Program-made: the position numbers and the translations under genes
Notes under the pieces: generated by a model
The model's database searches: none
What the model saw: only the letters and a program-made list of their open reading frames with translations
Told to the model about the DNA's origin: nothing
Part shown: positions 55,149-64,000 of the stretch, piece after piece
Numbering within the stretch: position 1 is the stretch's first letter
Layout: each line of letters begins with the position of its first letter
Source of the DNA: Rhizobium aethiopicum
GTDB lineage: Bacteria > Pseudomonadota > Alphaproteobacteria > Rhizobiales > Rhizobiaceae
Assembly: GCF_900094625.1 (NCBI RefSeq)
Contig: NZ_FMAJ01000006.1
Coordinates: 327,166-391,165, forward strand
Reading direction: 5' to 3'
Length of the DNA stretch: 64,000 nt

Positions 55149-56138
55149 TCAGGCTTTGAAGCGATCAAAGGCCGTCAGCCGTACGATCGGCGGATCGGCC
55201 TCGGGCCACCGGTAGATTTCCGAGCGCAGATAGAAAAGCTCGTCCCCGAGATCGCCTTCGCCGACTTCGATCCACCAGGATTTCAGACGGCCGTCGCTTC
55301 CGTCCGACCAGCGGTAGCCCCTCGCCTTCAGGTGGTCCTTCATCTCGAATGGGCTGTGTTCGGCAAAGATGCGGATGCGGCAGCGCTGGCTGGCGTGGAA
55401 AAGCTCGGCGAAAGGGCTTTCACCGTCGCCCTGCTGTCGGTCTAGGATCTCCAGCAGCGCGTGGCAGTCGTCCACCGCGCGGTGGCCTTCGTGGAAATAG
55501 CCGGCCTGGCCGACGAGATAACCGAGCTTCGTGCCCTCGAAACCGCGGGCGCTCCAGTCGATCTCCGAGACCGAGCACGCCCAGGCCTTGCCGGCGAAAA
55601 TCGGCGAGAAGGACTCGCAGAACGGCCGGTCGAAACCGGCATTGTGGGCAATGATGAGGTCCGCCGGTTCGATCAGAGCGCTCAGGGAGCGGATGTCGAT
55701 GACCTGTCCTTCGACCATGACGTCGGTAATTCCGGTCAGCCTGGTGATCTCGGGCGGGATCGGTCGGGACGGCTGCTGCAGGCCGCCATAGATGCCGACA
55801 ACGTCGCCGACCGCGCCGTCATCATTGAAGGTGAAGGCGACGGCGCCGATTTCGATGATCTCGTCGCTGCGGTGGTTGAGGCCTGTCGTCTCAGTATCGA
55901 GGATGACCGCGAGCCGCGGAAACCCCTGCCGTCTCACTGCCGCGACCGGCCTGGCGACGAGTTTCCTCAGGATGCGATAGTTGCCGCTCTCCTCAAGCGC
56001 CCGGGCCATGTCTTCTGGGGAGCGGCCCACCGGCTGTGACGGCCGCCGCCGCGATGGGTCGCGTGCTTCGGCCATTGCGGGCGATGCCTTGGCAAACATG
56101 TCGAGTTGCGAATCTCTGTGCACGCTCATGGGATTCAT
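55149..56138 (-). CDS. DEDDh 3'-5' exonuclease, DNA polymerase III epsilon-like
   Basis: The protein has 329 residues. Its exonuclease core spans about residues 75-240: Exo I AVILDTETTGLNHRSDEIIEIGAV, Exo II NAGFDRPF, and Exo III HRAVDDCHALLEIL with the DEDDh histidine. The roughly 75-residue N-terminal and 90-residue C-terminal extensions (the latter tryptophan-rich) are not typical of DnaQ itself. It is probably a repair or accessory proofreading nuclease, not the replicative epsilon. Monocistronic. Confidence 0.88.
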   Translation of the reverse strand: MNPMSVHRDSQLDMFAKASPAMAEARDPSRRRPSQPVGRSPEDMARALEESGNYRILRKLVARPVAAVRRQGFPRLAVILDTETTGLNHRSDEIIEIGAVAFTFNDDGAVGDVVGIYGGLQQPSRPIPPEITRLTGITDVMVEGQVIDIRSLSALIEPADLIIAHNAGFDRPFCESFSPIFAGKAWACSVSEIDWSARGFEGTKLGYLVGQAGYFHEGHRAVDDCHALLEILDRQQGDGESPFAELFHASQRCRIRIFAEHSPFEMKDHLKARGYRWSDGSDGRLKSWWIEVGEGDLGDELFYLRSEIYRWPEADPPIVRLTAFDRFKA

Positions 56139-56177
56139 ATGTCACGGAGAGGCAGCTTAATCCATCGGGCGTGCAGC

Positions 56178-57515
56178 TTATCCCGAGGGGAAACTCAGGC
56201 GACAGACCGCACCGGGATTGCGATTGCCGATCGTCACCTCGCCTTGGTGCATATACATGATATCGCGAACCAGGTTGAGGCCGAGGCCGGCCCCGCGTCC
56301 GTCGTGATGGCGCTTGAAGAACGGCTCGAATATGCGCTCCTGCAGATCGGCGGGAATGCCCGGTCCCTCGTCGCTCACCTCGATCCAGTTGCGGCCGGCA
56401 GTCAGCGAGATGACGCCTTTCCTGCCGCCGTGGTTGATCGCGTTCTGCAGGATATTCATCAGGGCGCGCTGCAGCGCCAGCGGGTCGCCTTCGATCTCCC
56501 CGGCTTGGTCGACATCGAATTGCACCGTATATCCGGCGGCAAAGGCGAGCGGCGCCATTTCGATGATCACCTTCCGCGCCAGTTGACCGAGATCGACTTT
56601 GGTGAATGGAGTCTTGCCCTGTTTCAGCCGCTGAAGATCGAGCATCTGTTCGGTGAGTACGGCAAGCCTGGCGGCATCTTCCAGCAGGTCGGTCTTGACC
56701 GGACCGTGCGGCAGGGATCCAAGTCTCGTATTGAGAATGGCGATCGGTGTGCGCAATTCGTGGGCGGCGTCGGCCAGAAACCGTTCCTGCCGCTCATAAC
56801 CTTCGTCGAGGCGGCCAAGCGCGCGGTTGACGGCGCGCACCAGCGGCGCGATCTCGTCCGGAATTTCGTCTGCCGAAAGCCGCCCGCCGCGCTGGCCGAC
56901 ATCGATCATATCGGCCTCGAGCGCGGCACGGTTGATGCCGACCAGAGACCTTCGTACCACGATCGGCGATGCGATCAGCGCGCCCAACGCCATCACGGCA
57001 ACGATGGGAATGACGACTTTTGCAAGAATGAGCGAAGCGCGGAACAGGATGAACGCAAGGGGAATAGGACCGTTGGTGCCGGTCAGGAACTGCACCTCGC
57101 CCCATTCCATGGCGACCCATTTCATCCGCGCGGCTGGAGGGTCGTGGTCGCTGAGATCCCAGCCAAACTCGGCCTCACCGATATGATCGAGCCTATTGCC
57201 GATGCCGGCATATTCTCCCGGGATTCGGCCCTCATTCAAACCATGTCCCTGCCGATCGCGAATGGTGAACCAGAGATCGGGCGCGTCCTTTCGAAGCTGC
57301 CGCAGCTCCGGTGTCTCTCTTAGGCTCAATTCTCCCGATGGCTGGCGGAAGACGGCGCGGCGCAGGATTTCGATCGTGCCCTCCGTCGATCGGAAATAGA
57401 ATATCTTCCCCACCGAGATCAGGACGATCACGACCAGGATCAGCACGATAGATTGCACCGCAAGAAGTCGCCAGAACAGACGTTTGTGCAGCGAATAGGA
57501 ACATCGCTTGTTCAT
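56178..57515 (-). CDS. Sensor histidine kinase
   Basis: The 445-residue protein has two membrane helices (about residues 14-38 and 160-185) flanking a periplasmic sensor of about 120 residues, then a HAMP segment, HisKA with phospho-acceptor His252 in FLADAAHELRTP, and HATPase with N box (LMNILQNAINHG) and G boxes (DEGPGIP, GAGLGLNLV). Its ATG overlaps the stop of the response-regulator gene, so the two are co-translated. The signal is unknown. Confidence 0.93.
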   Translation of the reverse strand: MNKRCSYSLHKRLFWRLLAVQSIVLILVVIVLISVGKIFYFRSTEGTIEILRRAVFRQPSGELSLRETPELRQLRKDAPDLWFTIRDRQGHGLNEGRIPGEYAGIGNRLDHIGEAEFGWDLSDHDPPAARMKWVAMEWGEVQFLTGTNGPIPLAFILFRASLILAKVVIPIVAVMALGALIASPIVVRRSLVGINRAALEADMIDVGQRGGRLSADEIPDEIAPLVRAVNRALGRLDEGYERQERFLADAAHELRTPIAILNTRLGSLPHGPVKTDLLEDAARLAVLTEQMLDLQRLKQGKTPFTKVDLGQLARKVIIEMAPLAFAAGYTVQFDVDQAGEIEGDPLALQRALMNILQNAINHGGRKGVISLTAGRNWIEVSDEGPGIPADLQERIFEPFFKRHHDGRGAGLGLNLVRDIMYMHQGEVTIGNRNPGAVCRLSFPSG

Positions 57516-58186
57516 GACGCTTCCCGCAGCAGGTAACCTACGCCCCTGATGACGTTGATGACCACGCCTGCTTCCGACGCAGCCAGTTTGCGCCGCAGCC
57601 GCGAAATGTGGGAATCGAGCGCGTTGGACTGGATCTCGTCGTCGAAGCCGAAAACTGCTTCCATCAAGGCCGGCCGCGGCACCATCCGGCCGGCCCGGCG
57701 CACGAGGCATTCGAGCACCAGTGCCTCCCGGCGCGGAATATTCAGCCGCTTGCCGGAAACGCTGACGTCGCAATAGGTCGGATCGAAGGAGAGCCGGCCG
57801 ATCGAAATCAGTGCCGGACGCAGGGTCTCCGATCGGCGCATGACGGCGCGCAGCCGCGCCAGGAGCTCGTCGAAGACAAAGGGCTTGGCGAGATAGTCGT
57901 CCGCGCCGATTTCAAGCCCGCTGATCCTGTCCGGCACCTCACCCTTCGCGGTGATGACGATGATCGGAAGGATCAGCCCCTTCCTGCGGATCTTCGGGAC
58001 GAGATCCAGGCCATCGCCATCAGGCAGTTGCCGATCCAGAAGAATGGCGTCATAAGCACCGTCGCCGATCACCAGCTCGGCGTCGGATAACGTCGAGACG
58101 TGGTCGATTATCATGTCGTGTCTCGTCAGGGCACCCCTGAGCGCCGCGGCCATGCGAGGTTCATCCTCGATCAGCAATATGCGCAT
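57512..58186 (-). CDS. OmpR/PhoB-family response regulator
   Basis: The protein has 224 residues. The receiver domain has the acidic pair in IEDEP, phospho-acceptor Asp51 in ILLDRQLPDGDG and Lys100 in LAKPF. The C-terminal winged helix (about 125-222) has NALDSHISRLRRKL and IRGVGYLL. It is the cognate partner of the kinase encoded immediately downstream with a 4-bp overlap. Targets unknown. Confidence 0.94.
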   Translation of the reverse strand: MRILLIEDEPRMAAALRGALTRHDMIIDHVSTLSDAELVIGDGAYDAILLDRQLPDGDGLDLVPKIRRKGLILPIIVITAKGEVPDRISGLEIGADDYLAKPFVFDELLARLRAVMRRSETLRPALISIGRLSFDPTYCDVSVSGKRLNIPRREALVLECLVRRAGRMVPRPALMEAVFGFDDEIQSNALDSHISRLRRKLAASEAGVVINVIRGVGYLLREAS

Positions 58187-58292
58187 TTCACATTCCTATT
58201 GGCCGTCGATCCCTAAGCGGAAGCATAGCACTTCAGGCGAGTCTGTGACGCATCGAATGCCGGTTCGCTGCCTCGAAGCAAGATCCCGCCCG

Positions 58293-58895
58293 TCATGATG
58301 CGCGCTGCTGCTCGATCTGGAGCAGAGGCTGATACCTGCGGCTGATACGATAGACCGCGGCGGGTGGAATGTTGCGCAATGTCCGGCCGATTCTCGTGGC
58401 GACGAGCCCGAGGGCCTCGAGGATTTCCGCGGGGACCGGGCACTTCGGCCCATAGGTGAACTGATAAAAGGCACCGTATGGCCGGAGTTTGGAAAAACAG
58501 CCTTCAAGCAGCGCATGCACCTCGTCCGGCCGCATAGCTAAAAGCGGAAGCCCGCTGACAACGCCACCGAAAAAGCTTCCTGACAACCCTCCCCTCCACA
58601 TCTCCCGGACATCGAGCTGCAGGACCTTGGCGCCGGGGAAGCGACCCTCGAGCAGGGCAGCGAAATCCGGTTCATATTCGACGAGCGTCAGATCGCTTTC
58701 GGCAATTCCTCGTTTGAGAAGCGCTCCGGTGAAAACGCCGGTGCCGGGGCCGAGTTCGAGAACTGGTCCGGTGGTGGCGGAGATTTCCTTAGTCATCAGG
58801 CCCGCAAGACGGGAGCCTGACGGCGTGATCGAGGCGATGCGCAGAGGCGCGCGAAGCCAGGCGAGAAGAAAGCGGCGTCGGTCGAAACGTGACAT
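58293..58895 (-). CDS. PmtA-like phospholipid N-methyltransferase
   Basis: The protein has 200 residues from ATG 58895 (GAAGG upstream). It starts with a basic amphipathic segment (SRFDRRRFLLAWLRAPLRIASITPSG), typical of membrane-associated PmtA. The SAM motif VLELGPGTGVFT follows near residue 46, and VSGLPLLAMRP is characteristic of the Rhizobium/Sinorhizobium phosphatidylethanolamine methyltransferase group. The enzyme would make methylated PE en route to phosphatidylcholine. Whether this is the main PmtA or a paralogue is not decidable here. Confidence 0.78.
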   Translation of the reverse strand: MSRFDRRRFLLAWLRAPLRIASITPSGSRLAGLMTKEISATTGPVLELGPGTGVFTGALLKRGIAESDLTLVEYEPDFAALLEGRFPGAKVLQLDVREMWRGGLSGSFFGGVVSGLPLLAMRPDEVHALLEGCFSKLRPYGAFYQFTYGPKCPVPAEILEALGLVATRIGRTLRNIPPAAVYRISRRYQPLLQIEQQRAS

Positions 58896-59048
58896 GGAAC
58901 CTTCACATTGATTGTTGATCTCGCCTATGAAGCGGTCCAACATTGCAACAGTCTGTCACGCTGCTGAATGAGGCGAGACCTCCAGCTTTCCTCCCAGGCT
59001 CTTTGTCGATCAAAGCCCCATGCACGATGAGCGGCCGAAGGAGAATGC

Positions 59049-60311
59049 ATGCCCGGTGACACCAGCAAGAACGCCGAGGAAGATGTCGTCATCATCGGCG
59101 CCGGTGCCGCGGGCATTGCCGCAGCCCATCGCCTGCAGGCAGTCCGTCCGGATCTTTCCATCCTCCTGCTCGAAGCCGCAGATCGTCTCGGCGGCAGAGC
59201 CTGGACCGTCGGGTTGCCAGGCGGCGAATTCGGACTCGACCTCGGCTGCGGTTGGCTGCATGGCGCGCGGACTAATGCCTGGACTGAAATAGCCGGTGAA
59301 CTCGGTTTGACGCTCGACCGGAGCCCGGCTCCCTGGAACGGTGGGCGGCAGCTTCAGCGGGATGCCGCGGACGTTCACGCGGCGCAGGAAGCGATCGGCG
59401 CTTACTTCGAACGCCTCGAAAGCCATGAAGGCAACGACACCGACTTGGCCGCAAAGCTCGAGCCCGGCAATCGCTGGAACGGCCAGATCCGGGCGATTGG
59501 GAGTTACATCACCGGCGCCGAATTGGAACGGTCTTCGGTCGTCGATTACAATAGATACGACCCGGGACCCGGCCCGGACTGGCGGGTGCGCGAAGGCTAC
59601 GGAACCGTGTTATCCCTCTATGGCCGTCCGGTTCCGGCAAGGCTCGGCGTTGAAGTCAGACGCATCGATCACCGTTATGCCGGGCATATTGGCGTCGAGA
59701 CGGATCACGGCGTTCTCCGTGCGCGCGCCGTGCTTGTGACCGTTTCGACCAACGTGCTGGCCGCCGGCAACATCGCCTTCGACCCTCCTCTGTCCCAAAA
59801 GACGGAGGCGGCCGCCCGTTTGCCGCTCGGGCTTGCCGACAAGCTATTTCTCAGCCTCGCCGATCCGGAGGCCCTGCCGGCCGATACCCATATGCTCGGC
59901 TCGACCAGTCGCGGTGCGACCGGCACCTATCAGCTTCGGCCGCTCGGTGCCCCGGTGGTCGAAGCCTACTTTGCCGGCGACCTCGCGCATGATCTGGAGC
60001 GAGCGGGAGCAAAGGCTGTCTTTTCCTTCGCGGCCGATGAACTGACGGCACAATTCGGCGCTGACATCCGCAAGCAGCTGTCGGTGGCGGCGATCTCGGC
60101 CTGGGCCGCGACGCCTCATATCGGCGGTTCCTATTCCTATGCGGAACCCGGCGCCTCCGATCTGCGCGGCGTCCTCGCCGAACCGCATGACGGGCGGATT
60201 TTCTTTGCCGGCGAAGCCTGTTCGCGCTCGCGTTATTCGACGGCGCACGGCGCCTACGAAACCGGTGTGGCCGCAGCCGATCGGATCGCCGGCTCGTGGC
60301 CGAAAAATTGA
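59049..60311 (+). CDS. FAD-dependent amine oxidase-family protein
   Basis: The 420-residue flavoprotein opens with the dinucleotide motif VVIIGAGAAGIAAAHRLQ, followed by EAADRLGGRAWT; the C-terminal FAD motif is RIFFAGEACSRSRYSTAHGAYETGVAAA. This is the monoamine/polyamine oxidase family. It is cytosolic, with no signal peptide. The substrate could be an amine or amino acid; no neighbouring pathway identifies it. Divergent from the PmtA-like gene. Confidence 0.88.
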   Translation: MPGDTSKNAEEDVVIIGAGAAGIAAAHRLQAVRPDLSILLLEAADRLGGRAWTVGLPGGEFGLDLGCGWLHGARTNAWTEIAGELGLTLDRSPAPWNGGRQLQRDAADVHAAQEAIGAYFERLESHEGNDTDLAAKLEPGNRWNGQIRAIGSYITGAELERSSVVDYNRYDPGPGPDWRVREGYGTVLSLYGRPVPARLGVEVRRIDHRYAGHIGVETDHGVLRARAVLVTVSTNVLAAGNIAFDPPLSQKTEAAARLPLGLADKLFLSLADPEALPADTHMLGSTSRGATGTYQLRPLGAPVVEAYFAGDLAHDLERAGAKAVFSFAADELTAQFGADIRKQLSVAAISAWAATPHIGGSYSYAEPGASDLRGVLAEPHDGRIFFAGEACSRSRYSTAHGAYETGVAAADRIAGSWPKN

Positions 60312-60539
60312 TAACGGCCGCCCGTCGCGAGGGGCAGGCGGGAATATTTTTTCCCACTTGTCGCACGGACGGGATTGGTTATTCTGCCCTCGCCCCGCGC
60401 TACCCCAGCCTGGGGCGCCGTACCTCATCCAGCGGCAGAGGCCGCTTCAAGCACGATATTGTCATTGATTGCAGGAGCCCCGGCTTCTACCCCGACGATT
60501 TTGCGCGTCGGCCGCGGGTATCCGCATGAGGAGGAAGAC

Positions 60540-61571
60540 ATGGACTATCGCAAGCTCGGTCCGAGCGGGACCGTCGTTACCGCCTACTGCTTGGGCACCA
60601 TGACCTTTGGCGCAGAGGCCGACGAAGCGGCTTCCCACAAGCTGCTCGACGACTATTTCGCCTGGGGCGGCAATTTCATCGACACCGCCGACGTCTACAG
60701 CGCCGGCAAGTCGGAAGAGATCATCGGACGCTGGCTGAAGGCGCGGCCGACCGAGGCCCGCCAAGCGATCGTTGCCACCAAGGGGCGGTTTCCGATGGGC
60801 AACGGCCCCAATGATATCGGCCTATCGCGCCGGCATCTCGGCCAGGCGCTTGACGATTCGCTGCGTCGCCTCGGTCTCGAACAGATCGACCTCTACCAGA
60901 TGCATGCCTGGGACGCGCTGACGCCGATCGAAGAGACGCTTCGTTTCCTGGACGATGCGGTTTCATCCGGCAAGATCGGCTATTACGGCTTCTCCAACTA
61001 TGTCGGCTGGCACATCGCCAAGGCGTCGGAGATTGCCAAGGCGCGCGGTTATACGCGTCCCGTGACGCTGCAGCCGCAATACAGCCTGCTCGCGCGCGAC
61101 ATCGAGCTCGAAATCGTCGCGGCCTGCCAGGACGCCGGCATGGGCCTCTTACCCTGGTCGCCGCTCGGCGGCGGCTGGCTGACCGGCAAGTACAAGCGCG
61201 ACGAGATGCCGACCGGCTCCACCCGCCTCGGCGAGAACCCCAATCGCGGCAGCGAATCCTATGCGCCGCGCAACGCGCAGGAACGCACGTGGGCGATCAT
61301 CGCGGCTGTCGAGGAAATCGCCAAAGCCCGCGGCGCGAGCATGGCGCAGGTGGCGCTCGCCTGGACGGCGGCCCAGCCGGCGGTAACTTCGGTCATTCTC
61401 GGCGCTCGCACGTCCGAACAGCTCGCCGACAATCTAGGTGCGATGAAGCTCGCGCTTTCTCAGGAGGAGATGGCGCGACTGAACGAAGTCAGTGCGCCTC
61501 AGCCCATGGACTATCCCTATGGCAAGGGCGGCACCAACCAGCGCCACCGCAAAATCGAGGGCGGCCGCTGA
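60540..61571 (+). CDS. Aldo/keto reductase
   Basis: The protein has 343 residues from ATG 60540, after GAGGAGG. It is a YajO/YghZ-like (beta/alpha)8 reductase: DTADVYSAGKSEEIIG with the catalytic Asp/Tyr pair, VATKGRF with Lys, YQMHAWD with His, and SVILGARTSEQL for NADPH. It probably reduces aldehydes or ketosugars. It follows the amine oxidase by 228 bp, where nothing is recognised, and is convergent with minE across a strong terminator. Confidence 0.9.
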   Translation: MDYRKLGPSGTVVTAYCLGTMTFGAEADEAASHKLLDDYFAWGGNFIDTADVYSAGKSEEIIGRWLKARPTEARQAIVATKGRFPMGNGPNDIGLSRRHLGQALDDSLRRLGLEQIDLYQMHAWDALTPIEETLRFLDDAVSSGKIGYYGFSNYVGWHIAKASEIAKARGYTRPVTLQPQYSLLARDIELEIVAACQDAGMGLLPWSPLGGGWLTGKYKRDEMPTGSTRLGENPNRGSESYAPRNAQERTWAIIAAVEEIAKARGASMAQVALAWTAAQPAVTSVILGARTSEQLADNLGAMKLALSQEEMARLNEVSAPQPMDYPYGKGGTNQRHRKIEGGR

Positions 61572-61616
61572 GGCTTCCGCTTCTGTATGACGAGAACAGT
61601 CTGCATCAATAGAAAA

Positions 61617-61640
61617 AGTCGCCATGTTTCGATGGCGACT
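61617..61640 (-). terminator. Rho-independent terminator of minCDE
   Basis: AGTCGCCAT and ATGGCGACT pair perfectly around a 6-base loop. Read on the minus strand the stem is followed by TTTTTCT, so it terminates the min operon about 30 bp after minE. Confidence 0.85.
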
Positions 61641-61669
61641 TCCACAAGGCGGGAAACTCGTCCTGCTCG

Positions 61670-61930
61670 TCAGGCGGCCTGCACGGCGGCGTTCAGCGGA
61701 ATTTCGACATCGATCTCCAGGGTCGAGACAAATTCGTTGCGGTCGATCGTCACTTGCACCTTGTCGTGGTCGAGCTCGACATGTTTGGCGATGACCGCGA
61801 GGATTTCCTCGCGCAGCAGGGAGACGAGGTCCGATCCTGCCGAGGAACGCTCATGCGCGAGGAGGACCTGGAGGCGTTCGCGGGCAGCCGGCGCTGTGCG
61901 CTGTTTGTTGAAGAGACGGAAAATGTTCAT
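61670..61930 (-). CDS. minE: Cell division topological specificity factor MinE
   Basis: This 86-residue protein has the anti-MinCD N-terminal part ([25 protein letters not shown]) that binds MinD and the membrane, and a C-terminal dimer domain ([29 protein letters not shown]). It drives the pole-to-pole oscillation of MinCD. Its ATG overlaps the minD stop (ATGA). Confidence 0.96.
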   Translation of the reverse strand: MNIFRLFNKQRTAPAARERLQVLLAHERSSAGSDLVSLLREEILAVIAKHVELDHDKVQVTIDRNEFVSTLEIDVEIPLNAAVQAA

Positions 61931-62742
61931 GCCGCTCTCCTTCCGAAGATTTTGCCGAAAATATTCCGCTTTTCCTCCGGGATCGTGATCGGCAGGGTTT
62001 CGCCGGCGAGCCTGCGGGCGGCATCGAAATAGGCCATGGCGGCCGGGCTGCGGCTCTCGGCCAGGGTGACCGGCGCGCCGACGTTGGAGGCGCGCAGCAC
62101 GTCCATGCTTTCGGGCACGATGCCGAGCAGCGGGATGGAGAGGATTTCCAGCACGTCGTCGACCTTGAGCATGTCGCCGCGTTCGGCGCGGTTGGCGTCG
62201 TATCGGGTGAGCAGCAGGTGCTTTTCCATCCGCTCGCCGCGTTCGGCCTTGGCGGTCTTGGCATCGAGCAGGCCGATGATGCGATCGGAATCGCGCACCG
62301 ACGAGACTTCCGGGTTGGTGACGACGACGGCGACGTCGGCGTGGCGCATGGCAAGTGTTGCGCCGCGTTCGATGCCGGCAGGGCTGTCGCAGATGATCCA
62401 GTCGAAATAACGCTTCAGGTCGTTGATGACGCGCTCGACCCCTTCGGCGGTCAGATTGTCCTTGTCGCGCGTCTGAGAGGCCGGCAGCAGGAACAGCGTT
62501 TCCAGGCGCTTGTCGCGGATCAGCGCCTGGGTGAGCTTGGCGTCGCCCTGGATGACGTTGATCAGGTCGTAGACGACGCGGCGCTCGGCACCCATGACGA
62601 GGTCGAGATTGCGCAGGCCGACGTCGAAATCGACGACCACGACTTTTTCATTGCGTTGCGCCAGCGCCGCTCCCAATGCGGCGGTCGAGGTCGTCTTTCC
62701 GACCCCGCCCTTGCCTGACGTGACGACGATCACTTTCCCCAT
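61927..62742 (-). CDS. minD: Septum site-determining ATPase MinD
   Basis: The 271-residue deviant Walker A ATPase has KGGVGKT at residues 11-17 with signature Lys11 and Lys16, [13 protein letters not shown], and an amphipathic membrane-targeting tail ([14 protein letters not shown]). It recruits MinC to the membrane to block polar FtsZ rings and is released by MinE. The start is ATG 62742, not the longer frame to 62775. It lies between minC and minE in one operon. Confidence 0.97.
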   Translation of the reverse strand: MGKVIVVTSGKGGVGKTTSTAALGAALAQRNEKVVVVDFDVGLRNLDLVMGAERRVVYDLINVIQGDAKLTQALIRDKRLETLFLLPASQTRDKDNLTAEGVERVINDLKRYFDWIICDSPAGIERGATLAMRHADVAVVVTNPEVSSVRDSDRIIGLLDAKTAKAERGERMEKHLLLTRYDANRAERGDMLKVDDVLEILSIPLLGIVPESMDVLRASNVGAPVTLAESRSPAAMAYFDAARRLAGETLPITIPEEKRNIFGKIFGRRAA

Positions 62743-62821
62743 TTCTCTCTCCTTTGCCGTGCCGCAGTAATTCAAAGTGCTAAGCGTCTTTCACGCGTCT
62801 CTTAAAGACGCGACGCTGTCG

Positions 62822-63544
62822 TCAGATCAGCTTTTCCGCCATGATCGCATCCTCTTCGAGCCAGAGCTGAACAGCTTGTCCGCGAAGATTGGGAGCCATG
62901 TCTTCCGCCATTTTGTAGATGCCGTCGATTGCCACCAGCTCGGCTTCGAGCTTGCGGCAGAAAATCCGCGCCGATGCGTTTCCGATGGATCCGGCCATGG
63001 CGCGGCCGCGCAACGCGCCGTAGATGTGGACTGATCCGCCGGCGATGACTTCGGCGCCCGAAGCGACCGAGCCGACGATGGTGACGTCGCCTTCCGGGAA
63101 GATCACCGATTGCCCCGAGCGCACCGGTTCCCGGATGACGATGGATTGCGTCGTTGCCGGCCGGATCTCGGTCGCTGCCGGTTTGCTCGGTGAATCGGCA
63201 GGCTCGTTCGCTTGGACCTCGATGTCGGAGGCCGAGCGGCCGCCTTTCAGCGCCGGCGGCATGCCGGAACCCAGAATGGAAGGCCGCGCCCCTTCGATGC
63301 CCATGATGCTGACATTGCGCTTGGCAAGTTCGGCGATGAGCTCTTTCAGTTGCGGCTTGTCGATCTGCAGATCCGTCAGATCGAGGACGACGGGGCGTCC
63401 CAGGAAGAAACCGGCCGAACGGGAGGCCAGATCGTCGAGCCTCGCCAACCAATCATCGAAAGGAAGGTCCGGGGACAGCATGACCGCAAGGAAGGAGCGG
63501 CCCTTGATTCGGATAGAGCGAGCGTCTGTTAGCACTTTGGTCAT
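62822..63544 (-). CDS. minC: Septum site-determining protein MinC
   Basis: This FtsZ-inhibiting protein has an N-terminal domain with SIRIKGRSFLAVMLSP and a C-terminal beta-helix domain (about residues 140-240) with the MinD-binding surface GDVTIVGSVASGAEVIAGGSVHIYGALRGRAMAG. The start is uncertain. ATG 63544 gives 240 residues and matches the usual rhizobial MinC beginning (TKVLTDARSIR). The frame is open to 63592, but that start falls inside a CtrA-type site. First gene of minCDE. Confidence 0.93.
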   Translation of the reverse strand: MTKVLTDARSIRIKGRSFLAVMLSPDLPFDDWLARLDDLASRSAGFFLGRPVVLDLTDLQIDKPQLKELIAELAKRNVSIMGIEGARPSILGSGMPPALKGGRSASDIEVQANEPADSPSKPAATEIRPATTQSIVIREPVRSGQSVIFPEGDVTIVGSVASGAEVIAGGSVHIYGALRGRAMAGSIGNASARIFCRKLEAELVAIDGIYKMAEDMAPNLRGQAVQLWLEEDAIMAEKLI

Positions 63545-63585
63545 CTGTGTGAAGAAATCGTTGACCATATCTACCGCTGACATGG

Positions 63586-63601
63586 TTAACAAATGGTTAA
63601 C
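63586..63601 (-). promoter_or_regulatory. CtrA-binding site of the minCDE promoter
   Basis: TTAACAAATGGTTAAC matches the CtrA consensus TTAA-N7-TTAAC with no mismatch, 41 bp upstream of the chosen minC start. In Sinorhizobium meliloti CtrA is known to control minCDE, so this fits cell-cycle regulation. Confidence 0.75.
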
Positions 63602-63799
63602 GCAGACGGGAAATTCCCTAACGAGACGCCGATCAATTCAGCCGATGGTTATACCCAAATATCGGAAAATAAACATGATTTCAGAAATGTGAATATTCAT
63701 CATATAAGATCGGAGCGAAGATCTGTCGCCACGATCGTGGCGGCGGAATCGGTTAAGATTCGATTGATTTCCGGCGCCCGTGACCGACCCTCGGCCGAC

Positions 63800-64000
63800 T
63801 CACCCCATGCGTTCGGAGGCGTAGCTTCCTGGGCTTGCCGGGAAGACGACGGTTCTGTTGCCGTTGATGAAGGTGCGGTGATGGATATGGGCGTGGATGG
63901 CCCGCGCCAGCACCTGGCTTTCGACGTCGCGGCCGATCGAGACATAGTCGTCGGGCGACTGGGCATGGGTGATGCGCGCCGTATCCTGCTCGATGATCGG
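63800..64000 (-). CDS. purU: Formyltetrahydrofolate deformylase, C-terminal part
   Basis: Only the last 66 residues are in the window; the gene continues past the right edge. The translated end runs PIIEQDTARITHAQSPDDYV, then IGRDVESQVLARAIHAHIHHRTFINGNRTVVF and a short tail ending ERMG. These are the conserved PurU/formyltransferase C-terminal blocks. PurU releases formate from 10-formyl-THF to supply purine synthesis and recycle folate. No terminator with a T-run was seen, but a perfect 16-bp palindrome (63727-63742) lies downstream. Confidence 0.9.
   Translation of the reverse strand, partial: PIIEQDTARITHAQSPDDYVSIGRDVESQVLARAIHAHIHHRTFINGNRTVVFPASPGSYASERMG

Noticed and set aside
63727..63742. 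Perfect 16-bp palindrome as a purU terminator
   Set aside because: CGCCACGATCGTGGCG has no unpaired loop and no T-run on either strand. It could be an operator or chance, so it is not called a terminator.
63700..63966. 88-codon minus-strand frame at the right edge
   Set aside because: The PurU C-terminus is readable in a different minus-strand frame, ending at 63800.

Overview
The window is high-GC alphaproteobacterial DNA, almost certainly from a Rhizobium of the R. etli/R. leguminosarum group. The evidence is the ansR-ansP-ansA-ansB layout known from R. etli, a minCDE operon of rhizobial type, a probable alpha-r14 (NfeR1-like) small RNA with three anti-Shine-Dalgarno motifs, short palindromic intergenic elements, and a high density of ABC sugar importers and catabolic regulators. 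No rRNA, tRNA, replication gene, CRISPR array or intact insertion sequence was seen. The metabolic content and the presence of minCDE would suit a large secondary replicon (chromid or plasmid), but that is inference.

Layout. 0-4.8 kb: asparagine/aspartate catabolism (end of the GntR regulator, permease, ReAV-type asparaginase, aspartase). 4.8-6.4 kb: divergent TauD-type dioxygenase and AhpD-like protein with an inverted repeat between them. 6.6-15.1 kb: a self-contained fructan/difructose-anhydride locus: GH32 fructosidase, GH91 inulin-fructotransferase-family enzyme, ABC ATPase, two permeases and binding protein on the minus strand, and a divergent LacI regulator, with three operator-like sites spaced exactly 22 bp apart between them. 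15.1-20.6 kb: sparse DNA with a GYD protein, an AraC regulator, two tiny ORFs, a pirin and two palindromic elements. 20.7-28.3 kb: split YdcZ-type transporter, dienelactone hydrolase, and a five-gene sugar ABC/oxidoreductase operon. 28.3-34.5 kb: ArsR/SRPBCC pair, XRE-cupin regulator, a fasciclin-DUF378-TspO-unknown run, an ABC ATPase gene remnant, a GlxA-type regulator and a methyltransferase.

34.6-42.5 kb: an uncharacterised catabolic cluster (DSD1-type PLP enzyme, MlrC/M81 protein and SnoaL-like protein diverging from RidA, RpiR regulator, SDR, MFS transporter and ROK regulator). 42.5-46.1 kb: EamA exporter/AraC pair and quinone oxidoreductase/HxlR pair. 46.2-54.3 kb: carbohydrate block with GH20 hexosaminidase, GH94 phosphorylase (probably 1,2-beta-oligoglucan phosphorylase), FadR-type GntR regulator and kduD-kduI. 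54.5-55.0 kb: the small RNA and a 48-residue DUF1127 gene. 55.1-61.6 kb: DEDDh exonuclease, OmpR/EnvZ-type two-component pair, PmtA-like methyltransferase, FAD amine oxidase and aldo/keto reductase. 61.6-64 kb: minE-minD-minC with a CtrA-type site at the promoter end, then the C-terminal end of purU.

The most interesting system is the fructan locus: neither glycosidase has a signal peptide, so the cell appears to import fructo-oligosaccharides or difructose dianhydrides intact and open them in the cytoplasm. The second is the 34.6-42.5 kb cluster, whose substrate cannot be assigned from sequence.
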